A stretch of 64,000 bases of DNA, from the NCBI GenBank assembly GCA_009741485.1, contig CM019217.1:40080902-40144901 (forward strand), read 5' to 3'. Of this stretch, positions 12,546 through 22,800 are shown one piece after another. A model generated the notes under the pieces. It did no database searches. It was not told the origin of the DNA and saw only the letters and a program-made list of their open reading frames with translations. The stretch comes from Malurus cyaneus samueli. Taxonomy: Eukaryota > Chordata > Aves > Passeriformes > Maluridae. Both the position numbers and the translations under genes were made by a program. Position 1 is the stretch's first letter, and each line of letters starts with the position of its first letter.

Positions 12546-12997
12546 TGTCATAAATTGATCCTCAAGAGCCAATCGGAGGTTAGAAGCCAATTAACAATTT
12601 ATTAATTAAAACATAAACAAAAGAACAGATACTAGTCAACACGAGCTGGCGGCCTAGGCGGGTGGCCTGCCGCACCTAGGACACCAGCTAGGTGGGTCGC
12701 ACCCACCAACACCTAGGCACCGCGCGCACGTAGCCTGAGCCCCCTTTTTATACCCTCTCTGACTGGTGTTTCTAGAAGTTCCAGAGATCCTGATTGGTCC
12801 TGCGTGCGTCTGCGTTGTGCTGTCATTGGAGGGGGTCTTTTGCGGTTGCCATGACGACCATTGGTAGGCGTGGTTACGGGTGGGGAGGAGTCTTCTCTGC
12901 ATTCGAGTTCCCTTCCCCTCCCCCTTGATACTGAAGGTGTTACAACTGTTTTAATAAAGCTACATGTGCGATTTCATTAACCAAACTTATCACAACA
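12546..12997 (-). mobile_element. LTR of an endogenous retrovirus, antisense copy of an inverted pair
   Basis: The reverse complement begins TGTTGTGATAAG and follows the 11808-12288 LTR along its length: the AAGGGAACT region, GCAGAGAAGACTCCT, TTCTAGAAACACCA, GTATAAAAAGGGGGCTCAG, CACCTAGCTGGTGTCCTAGG, and the AATAAATTGTTAATTGG end. Landmarks on the minus strand are TATAAAA at 12746-12752 and AATAAA at 12598-12603. Clearly the same family but diverged by scattered substitutions and indels, so not a recent duplicate. A 4-bp GACA lies near both outer ends of the pair, which is weak evidence for a shared target duplication. Confidence 0.85.
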
Positions 12998-13249
12998 CAG
13001 ACACCAGAAAACCTCAACCTCCAAAACCATGACTACTTATGGTGAACCCAGAACATATGTTTTGGTGAAGGATGTGGTTAGGTTCTGGAGAGCTTGGCAT
13101 TAGAGTCACTATTATTATGGGGTCACTACATCAGAGGACAAAAACTTACTATTCGTATAGTAATTTGATATAATAGAGCTTTTTTTTTTTTTTTAAAGTT
13201 TTAATTACATAATTCTGCGTGTTGTCACCACATTTATAAAGCACCAAAA
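12998..13249. other. region between inverted LTR pair and CpG island
   Basis: About 250 bp of unremarkable DNA, including a poly-T run at about 13180-13195. No feature recognised. Confidence 0.6.
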
Positions 13250-13327
13250 CTAATCCCTCCCCGCAGGTGCTCGGCAGGAACAAGCAGCTTTGTATCTCCA
13301 GCAGGCCCCACAAAGGTCACACTCGTG

Positions 13328-13577
13328 GAGCCGGGTGTAAAGCAGCCCCCACACGCAGCGAGTCCGGGTCCCGCCCTCACGCTCGGTGACAATCCCGCCC
13401 CATTCCCGCCGAGCCGGGTGTAAAGCAGCCCCCACACGCAGCGAGTCCGGGTCCCGCCCTCACGCTCGGTGACAATCCCGCCCCATTCCCGCCGAGCCGG
13501 GTGTAAAGCAGCCCCGACAGGGAGCGAATCCGGGTCCCACCCTCACGCTCGGTGACAAATCCCGCCCCATTCCCGCC
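13328..13577. repeat. 83-bp minisatellite, three tandem copies, in NAF1 promoter
   Basis: Copies at 13328-13410, 13411-13493 and 13494-13577. The first two are identical over all 83 bp; the third (84 bp) differs at several positions. Each ends in TTCCCGCC, which fits the E2F consensus, and each contains CCCGCCCC, an Sp1/KLF GC box. The array ends 84 bp before the NAF1 ATG. Confidence 0.95.
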
Positions 13578-13609
13578 GCAATTCAGCGCGCGGGGCCGGC
13601 TCGCGGCGG

Positions 13610-13618
13610 CCGGAAGTG
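13610..13618 (+). promoter_or_regulatory. ETS-family site (CCGGAAGTG) in NAF1 core promoter
   Basis: A perfect CCGGAAGTG, the GABPA/ELK-type consensus, 44 bp upstream of the ATG. Such sites commonly mark initiation regions of TATA-less ribosome- and RNP-biogenesis genes, so transcription probably starts within a few tens of bases. Confidence 0.6.
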
Positions 13619-13661
13619 GCGCGTGCGGGGGGCGGGGGCGGCAGGAGCGCGTGGCGCGGGA

Positions 13662-13887
13662 ATGGAGACGCACCGGGACATGCTGGAGCAGCTGAGAGCC
13701 TGGCATGGCGCCGGACGGGCAGCGGGCGGCCGCTCGGAGAACGCACCGACCCGCGGGGGACGCTGGGAAGCCGGCAGGCCCGCTGCCCCCGCTGCCCCGC
13801 TGCCCGCAGCCGCCGGGGAGCGCGGGCCGCCGCGGCCCGCCTGGCCCGGGCCCCCGTTGTGACCGTGCTCTCGTCGGACTCGGACAG
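13662..13887 (+). CDS. NAF1: NAF1 exon 1 (coding part; frame break)
   Basis: The ATG at 13662 has a good Kozak context (G at -3 and +4) and begins METHRDMLEQLRAWHG, which resembles the human N terminus in layout (ME....QL). This frame stops at the TGA at 13860-13862. The frame needed at the donor ends VVTVLSSDSD, with the last two bases (AG) joined to the T of exon 2 to give serine and continue the SDSDSD tract. That frame has no ATG upstream, only a GTG at 13616. A canonical micro-intron cannot reconcile them, because I see no GT dinucleotide between the ATG and 13856. A one-base loss or two-base gain in this very GC-rich exon is the simplest explanation, probably an assembly error near runs such as 13755-13759 (GGGGG) or 13786-13790 (CCCCC). 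Donor GTGGGT starts at 13888. The exon end is secure; the N terminus is uncertain. Confidence 0.75.
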
Positions 13888-16800
13888 GTGGGTTCAGCCC
13901 CGGGCTCCTCCCGGGCCGCCCCTTGCTCGCCGAGCCCTCGGGCGGCGGTGCGGGCCGCTGGTGCTGTGGCGGAGCGCCCGAGAGCGCGGTGTGCCTGCCC
14001 GTCGCCTCCCGCCGCCGCGGTGTTCCAGCCTCTGGAGCATTCGCCTTCTCATCAGAATCGAAATTCTCAGTTACATTTCACTAGGAGTCTCTCTGCTAGA
14101 TTAAACAGTGCCTGTACGAGTGCAGGATGTTATGAAAACATGAGTTTGGTGGTTTTTCGGCCTGGAGGGCGTGTTGGGCCACACCGTGCTCGTGTGTGTG
14201 TCTTGGAGTGGTCCTCACAGAGTGCCAGTGCCCCTGCGGCTTCTGGAGCAGGACACCCGCAGTATTTCTGCCGAAAAACCCGAATGTAGGACTCAAGGTG
14301 ATGTCTGCACACCGTACCACGTGCTCTGATGGTGGCATCTCAGTGGAAAAGCTCATTCTCAACCTGGTGGGGTTTTTTGTTTAATAAAAAGTTCCATCTT
14401 CTCCTTGCTGCATCTGTGCTTTGATGTAGTTGGTGAAAGTTAACCGGTTACAGGTGTGCTCAGTTGAAGTGTTAGAAATCTGCATCCTTTGGCTGTTGGC
14501 TTGCACAGTGACTTTTCTTACTAGTTCGGTGCAGAAAGACGGACATGTGCTTTGACTAGAGGAGACTGAAATAGAGTCTGAGACTCTCTTAAAGATGCAA
14601 AGCTTGATAAAGTTAAGTGATTAACATTTTTAGAAATACTTTCATTGGTGCAAAGTTTTCCTTGAATATCATGAAGTGATGGAGAATGAAATTCGTGACT
14701 TCCAGGGGCATCACTTACATTAATGTTTTGTTACTTCTAAAATCTGTTGTGCTGTAATAACACTAAAGATGCAGTTTTGATAACTTCAGCTTACTTACCT
14801 GTCTTCATGTATCTCAACCTTTGGTTGGGTTTTTTTTAATTGATTTTTTTTTTTTTTTTGTTTGTTTTTTTGTCTGATTTTTTTTTTTTTAATCTTCCTG
14901 CTGTATTGATGTTGTTCCAAGAAGCCCATATTTGACTTTTTCAAAAGGTTTATTTGGAGAGGTGCTCTTACTTCATGGTCATTACCATGAGCATTTATTA
15001 GAATAAAAAAAAAGCAGCAATAGAAAGACATCCATTTTATTTGCGAAGGAGACTGTGGTATTGCAGGAATCTAAAAGGGAATGGATTATTTTTTTCAGGT
15101 AAGAAAGGCTATTTTGCAAAAGTTTGCTTATCAGTTGTTTTTTGTGTAAGGTTTGTATTGTGTTTTTTCACTCACCAGGATTAGTTTCTCCGTATTTGGT
15201 TCTTCTTCCAGCAGCCCTTGAAGATCTTGGTCCTTTGCTAAAAGGAACATGTTGACATGAATAAGGACTGGTTTCTTTCTCCACTCTTTAGTTGAAATAT
15301 TAATAGTCTAAAAGAAACTTCTCTTACACATATGATAGTGACAAATACTGAATTACTCTGTGCTATTATGTACAATATATCCAACAGGATTTGGACAGGA
15401 CATGAATTATAAAACTAATCCCATATATTTGCAAAAAATAGATTTTTTTTTTTTTTCCCTTTTTGAAAGATGCACTGCTTGATTTTCTTGACTTTTACTC
15501 AGTGTTATGCTAATACTGGGATTTTACAAATGCAGTGACTGTGAAAAGTCAGTATTCTAACTCCCATGTTTGTTTTTTTATTCAGTGATGCAGATTCACA
15601 TTCATCAGCTACATTCTCCTCTTCACTTTCACCAGTATCTGATGAAGATGATCATCCAAATGAGAGGGATAACAAACCTTACTGTATTAAAACAAAGGAT
15701 GAATTGACTCTTGATGTAAGTATGAGGTGGTATTTTTAAACCCTTTCTTACTAACCCAACTAAAAGTATGTATTTTAAGACGCTTCTCCTGTGTCAAGAT
15801 GGGGAATGGAACTAGAATAGTGAAATAGAAGCTCTGAGCTAGACACAGTTTAGTAGGTAAAGCAAAAGCCACACATCCAAGCAAGGCAAACCCAGAGATT
15901 CATTTACCACTTTCCATGGACTAGCAGGTGTTCTGCTGTCCTCAGGAAAGCTGGGCTCCATCATGTGTAACAGCTACTTGGACATACAAACACCACCACT
16001 CCATTAGTCTCCTGATTTTCATTTTTACCCAGCTTTTTATGCTGAACATGATATTACTTAATTTAGAATATTCCTTTGGTTAATGCAGGTCAGCTGTTCT
16101 GTGTCCCCTCCTAACTCCTTTTGCACCCCTGATGTCCTCACTGATGGGGTGGCATGAGAGCAGAAAAGGCCTTGTCACAGGAATAACAAAAACATCTTTA
16201 TATTGTCAGCACTGTTTGCAGCACAAGTCCAAAACACAGCTCCATAACAGCAACTGTGAGGAAAATTGTCATTTCAGATGATACATATCTGGTGTGTTCT
16301 ATGCTATATTGTCTCTTGCTGTGTACATTTTTCTTCTAGCGTGCTTTGAATGTTGTTGCATGTGGTCTTATTTTTAAATTTCTCATTGTTTAATTATTGT
16401 GTTGTACATTGAGCTTAATTAATCTAAAAAATTAGATGAAATGCCTGTCAATTGTTGGCTCTCTCCTGTTAAATAAAATTGGCTTCTGCTTTAGTTGTGA
16501 TGGAAATATGTAGAGAAGTGTCTGTGTAGGAAAAGTGTCCACGAAAGTGGTGGTCCCCCAAGATGAGTTCATTTAGGATGACTCTGAAACAGGTGAATCA
16601 AACTAGATTTTTCTAAAATAAAGTCTTCAAAATACTAGGAGGTTATCAGATTTCTGCGGTGACAAAGTGATAAATGTCTTTGTGTGATGTTATATTCTGA
16701 ACACTGATTTGATGTTTCCAGGCACTACCTCCTGTTGAAGACTTACAAATAATTCTACCAGATGATGTTGAACTGAAGCTCTTTGGGACAGTTTCCAGTA

Positions 16801-19800
16801 TCATTGAGCAGCTAGGTAGGCAAGATAAGTTTTGCTTCTTTTAATATAATTTTTGTATATCTCTGTAATTATTTTGCTCTTAGCTATTCCTTCAAGGTGT
16901 CACTGCTGTATCATTAGATTTCGGGTGTAGCAGAAATGGGAATTTGAACTAGCAAATGATATTGTGTTGAATTGTCTTTTATTTAGCTTACATGATGCTA
17001 GGGCTACTGTGCATGTGTTTTTCTGTGACATTCATATTTAATTAAAAAGCCATTTATTCACAGTTACTGTATTTTAAGTATTGTAAGAAAATCTTCCAAT
17101 TGTAGATGCTATTTTTGAATAATCCCTGAATGTGTAGGAGCTATGCAACTGAAAGCTCAGATGCAGTACAGTGCAGTCTCACGTGCTTGCTTGTTAATAT
17201 ATGAGGACAGGAAAAACATTTGTCTCTTCTCCAGTGCAAGTTCTTTTTTTAAATTTAATTTACTTTTATCTTTATTCATCCATCTTCTGGCACCTTGAGC
17301 AAGTGAAAGCTGCCATGTGAGCAGTCAGAGGATGGTATGACTAGCACTTATTTATAGGTGGAGGGAAAGCTTAATGGGATTGAGGCAGAATAGATGTAAG
17401 CTTAACTTCAGACATAGAGATTTAGGGATCTTTCTGGATCTGCATGGGACCTCAGTATTTGGTATATGAAATCAAAGTTTTGCTGAAGCTCATATTACTA
17501 AAAAATTCACAGTATGTTTGTATTTAAGCTATTTCAAGTGTTTCATTCTGTGTGAACTGCTTTCAAAGCGATTTACTTATGAAAATTAGAAACTAACTTC
17601 AATTTTGAAGTTAAAGTATTTACGCTGAGTGGAATACACAAGAAAGCAAATAACTTTTGCTATTTTTCTTTTATCATAAAAGACTTCAGGTAATGCAGGC
17701 AATTCCTCTACATCATTTTTTTTGGAGTGAGATTTAATTTTGTTCGTTTGCAGGAAGTTGGTTGAAGGGTGTGGAAGGTAGTAATCTGGTTCTTTTGTTC
17801 CACTTCACTTCCTTGCTTATTGATAATAATGAGGACTTCAAGAAGGCTGTCCAGCTAAAACGATAGTTTGAAAACAAGTTTTAAGAAAAAGTTGAGTCAC
17901 GGTTGCTATTATTCTTAATGTTGGTCTAAAATATGAAGGTATAAACAAAGCTGTTTTAAAGACTGCAGTTTTGAAAACCATCTTTAATTCTAATTCTCAC
18001 TGGTAAGTACAAACTTTTCAAATACTAGTTTACTGGTAAGTAAATTTTTCAGGCTGCATCCTCCTTTATGTAATGTAAGTGTTGTTGCTGAAACTTAAAA
18101 AACAAGCTAATAATCATAATGAAGTAAAACTGGCATAAACCCCTGGGACATTTGTGATTATTTTCTTGCTTTTCAGTACCTTGCTTTATGACTTCTCTTT
18201 CTTCTTATTTTGGTTTCTTTTCAGTTCTTCTGGAAACAGGCCTCAGTTTCAGTTGACTTGTGGCCATATTAGGGATGCCAGATAATTGGGTTGTTTCTGG
18301 ATTTTTGAAATAAATTGATACCTCTACATACCAGGTTTGTGTCCAGTCTGAGAGGAGTTGAAGTGTCATTTGGAAGCCACAAATACTGTTCTGGCGCAAC
18401 AGTCAATATTCTGAACTTTTTCTGTCCCTTTGATGTTTCTCAGAACCTCTACTGATCTCTGTAGCAAGCTTCCAAGTTCATCAGTTGCAGTGAGTGATAC
18501 TTGTAAATTGGGTAAATTTGGTGCTAGAACAGTGTAGGTTCATGCTTGCTCTGCAGTAGCTAAAAGCAAGGTGACAGTACTTTTTGTGAATGTCTGCTCA
18601 GTGAATCAGAATTTGACAAAACTTCTGATGTGCTTTGCTTCAAGGTACTTAAAGAGAAGAGAAAAAATCACTGTGTGGGTTGTGGCCTGGAAAGTAAACA
18701 GCTTTGGTGTAGATGAGAAACCTTCCCTGGGGCTGTATTTTAGGCCTGCTAGAGTAGAAGCTGATAATTTAGGCTGGGTTGGGGTAGGGGAAGCTGTAAT
18801 TCAAATAGGCTGTAGGTGATAATGTTTCTCCTAAGTTTTATGGGACTGGCGAGTTGTACATTTTCAGAATATATTTTCCTTAGCCTACTGAGGGCTGGGG
18901 GCTATGTGTGGTGAATTAAACTGAGAAATTATCTGAGTTTTTGGTATTTTGTTTTTCATAGGGTTTTTTGTTTGCATGTTAGGGTTTTTTTGTCTGGGTT
19001 TTTTCTGCTAAGGTATATTTCTCACGAGGTTTAAACAATACATTGGTACTTTCAGTGCATATTTTATCCTAAAGGTAGGCACAAAAGAAATTGCTGTCAC
19101 AAATTCTCTTGAATTTCAGTGAGATATTAAGCCTGTAGTGTTGTCACGTACTTGTTTGGCATGTTAAGGCTTTTGCAGAGAGCTTGGTGACTTGTGGATT
19201 GCTGAAAGTCCTGTTATGTAGGTTTAGCAGTGATGGTCTTGAGCTTTTGTTGGAGTCTGAGTGGCACTAAGTACTTGAGTGACTTCATTTGCTGATGGAC
19301 AGGCATTGGGAATGCTTAATTGAGCATTCTGTTGTTTTACAGGTAGCGGAGTTTATCATCATTATGCCCAAGTGTAGTATGACACTTACATGCTATTAAA
19401 TTGCAGAACTGTATACCAGATTGTGTATGTGCATATGCAAACAACACCTTAAGTTGCTACTGAACTGCCAGACAGCTTTTGTCTTCTGGTCTTATTCTTA
19501 GGACTCTGTGTTACCCCAGAGTGCAATAATTCTATAAGCAGTGTAAGTATTACCACTCATGTATCACTGGAGAAGGGGTGTGTGATTTTAAGTATTTTCT
19601 CTCTTTGCAGGAATATTTGGTTGCACCTCTACGAACTTAAGTAGACAAGTAGTGATGTGGTTTGTTGAGTTTTACAGCAATTAGCTACATGCTGTTGAAA
19701 CATGAAGTTCTAATTGATTTTTTTTTTCTTTCCATTTTAGTAATAATTGAATCGCTGAGCGGCCTACCTCCAGTAAATGAAGAAAGTATAATTTTTAAAG

Positions 19801-22800
19801 AGGATCGGCATGCAGCAGGAAAGGTGCGTGTAAAATAAAAGCTCGTTATTCTAATATAAAATTGGAAGTATTTTTTAGTACTCTAGATAGTAGTGTTGAA
19901 GTTGACTAAATGAAAGATAATGTCTCTTTGATATATAGCTTTTCTTTGTGCTTTTGATTCTTGCTATATTCATCTGGTTTTTTAATCTCAAGGATTCCTA
20001 ATCTGGAATTAATTACATCCTTACAGAATTACAGTATCTGGTGAGTTTCCATTATTTGATGAGAGCGCTTGTGGAGAGAAAGAGATTGCTTTCAAATGAT
20101 GTCTTGGAATAATAGGCTGTGCTCTTTTTGTGACAGATAGGGACAGAGGTTAGAGTGAAGCTTCATGAAAAATGGGTAATGTTAATTTCTATGGTGTGCT
20201 GTTCAGGTTTAAGGCCATTGAAGAATTTATACTGAGATGGTTGTTGTGTTGAATTTCTGTTTTCCGTAGGAAAAAAACCCGTCCTCTACAAGGGGAGAGG
20301 TTACTACTGAAGTATGTTTGAATGCTAGATATGAGTGGAGCAAACTCTTCCTGAATTGCAGATGTTCTGTAAAACATGGCAAAATTCTCAATGGAATCAA
20401 GGAACAAGCACTAACTGGTATTAAAGGCATCTTATAATAATCAACTTCGAGGAAAAAATGATCAGATTGTTACAAGTGTTAAGAGATCTGAAAGCATAAC
20501 AGGCACAGAAGAGCAGTGATTTGACAAAGGGAAGGATTCCTAAGGATGTGAGAACTTACTTTTCTACATTATAAAGAATAGTAGTCAGGAAAATACATTG
20601 TCAATCAAAATTCAGTAATAAAACTGAAATGCGAAAGGAACTTCTGCTTGATGCTGCATTTTGAAGATATATTGCACTTTTTAAATGTCACTGTCTACAA
20701 TGAAATGAGCTATCTACTTCTGGTAGTTTATTTAAACATTTTAACTTTGTTTCTTTCAGATATTTGAGATATTTGGTCCCGTTTTACATCCTTTTTATGT
20801 GATAAGATTTAATGGCTCTGATCATATCAAAGCAAAAGGTATTAATGTGCAAGATAGCATGTATTTTGCTCCGTCAGTGAAGGACTTCACCCAGTATGTA
20901 TTTGCAGAGAAACTAAAACAGTGAGTCTGATTTATTTTCTCATTTTTTCAATATAGCTAAAAATATTGGATTAAAGTTGAATCTTCAGTGAAAAACTGTA
21001 GTACTAAACTTGACACTGAACTTAATATTTCCTTTAGAGGTTTTCAACTGTTGTAATAACATGACTCTACTGTTTTGCCCTTGAGAACAATGCAGAGAAG
21101 CTGTAAACTGCAGGCTTTTAAAGTGCTGTAATTACTAGTTTAACTTCTTACTCTGCTTGGTATACTGAGCTTGCTTTCTTTTTATGTTGCTAATTAAAAC
21201 ATCACAACCAAAAAAGTTCATTGATACTTTCTCCACACCCTCTAACATACATTAACATGAGTATGAAAAAGAAAGTTTTGCAAGCTAAACTTTCCATGTT
21301 TTGTTGTTCTTTAGATTCTTGTTTAGATTCAGAACTGATAATGAACTTACTTGCATTATGAGCAAGTTTGTATTGATTTACTGGTTTTATTTCATATTAC
21401 AAGGCCAGAATTGAAATGTACTTATCAATAAATCTATTATACAGTTGGAGGATAACAATTCTGGATGAGAACTACCCGCTGTAAATTGGGAGAGAGGAGA
21501 GATTTGAGTGACAATATATTAAGATGTTCAGAAACTTCTCAGTAGTGTTTGGGTATTCCAGTCCATCTGAGGAAAGCAATATGAACAAGTAGGACTTGAT
21601 AGCATTTAAAGGGAAGTGTACTCAGAGATACAGACTAAGAAATAAAGCATAATAAATGACAGCTAGATAATAATGTTCTAATTATTGATAAGTAATTACC
21701 TGAAATAACTATAATTTCAATCTCTTTTTTCATACAAGCGGCTTAGTCTCTGTTTATTAGGATTAGTTCTCAGGGGTTAGTTAATTATCTTCATTCATGA
21801 CAGCTGTGCCAGTATTTTACTGAATAGTTATTTTCTTCAGTCAAATATGTGTAGCCAGACCTGCAGGAGTCTTTTTTTCTTTTTCTTTTAACTTCCTCAT
21901 TTCTGTGCAAGCAACAAGCATATTTTCTTCCCTTCAGCGAGGACCAAAATAGATCACTTTTTTGCTCTGATGCTTGTTTGTTTTTTGCAGCATTTTGATG
22001 CCAGCTGGTCTTTGATTTGTGCTATTAAACTTTGTTGCTTAGCACAGTAACTGCACAGACTTTAATCATCTGCTTGCTGCATCAATATCAGTGTGCTGCA
22101 CTCAGCATCTGAGATGGGAGACTCATGTTTTAGTTTGTTTCATGCTTTGGAAGTAGTTTTGGAAACCTAGGCAAGGTACTTCAGGCATCCAGGGCTTATC
22201 AGCACAGCTAAACAATGCTTCAGACATTGTTTTTTGCCTTGATTAGGTTGAGTAGTGTGACTTAAGTTACAGTACATGGAAACAATATTTTATTTCTGGG
22301 TTTTGTCAGTATAATTTCTTAAGCTTGTGTGAGGCATGTGATACTATTGATTGAAGCTGCCTTTTCACTAAGTAGGTTTCATTAAAAACAGATGAATTTC
22401 TGATTCCTGACTTGTACTGTAATGCTATATGAAGAAACCTGAATGACATAAGAAGGTGGCATGGATAGTAGAAAAGTCAAGCTTTGGTCAGTGATTCACT
22501 AGACAGCTTCTGGACCTTTGTAGATTGCAAATTCAATAGAAAATAATTTTTATTTTCTGCTTTTTGTTAGTTTGACTGTTGGCAGACCAGAGTTTGGACT
22601 GAAAACAGGCTTAAAGTTTTAAAACTGCTATTGAATCAAAACTGTGATGGCACTTAGAAAAGGAAAGGAATCAAGATTAAGATCTGAAAGGACAACTGAG
22701 TTTCAAGCTTTTTCTGAAATCTGAAATGCAATCTGCTTTCATTGTGCAAAGTTGCAGCGCTGAATAAGCAGTGAATGAATAAGACTTAAATGTTATAGAA

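Larger units (their letters stand above)
13250..14050. promoter_or_regulatory. CpG island covering NAF1 promoter and exon 1
   Basis: GC content and CpG density rise sharply against the AT-rich flanks from about 13250 to 14050. The island spans the minisatellite, the presumed start site and exon 1, which is the usual layout of a housekeeping promoter. There is no TATA box close to the ATG. Confidence 0.85.

Noticed and set aside
12654..12902. 82-codon minus-strand ORF
   Set aside because: Lies entirely inside a retroviral LTR, which is regulatory and not coding.
13234..13746. Several minus-strand ORFs with repeated peptides (LLYTRLGGNG)
   Set aside because: They are translations of the 83-bp minisatellite and CpG island; the peptide repetition only reflects the DNA repeat.
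13616..14104. 162-codon + strand ORF starting at GTG
   Set aside because: Its frame carries the true end of NAF1 exon 1 (VVTVLSSDSD), but the start is GTG and the part after 13887 is intron, so it is not a separate gene.
13705..14289. 194-codon + strand ORF over NAF1 exon 1 and intron 1
   Set aside because: A GC-rich open frame in the CpG island that ignores the well-supported exon 1 donor at 13888. Composition is Arg/Ala/Pro/Gly noise with no family similarity.
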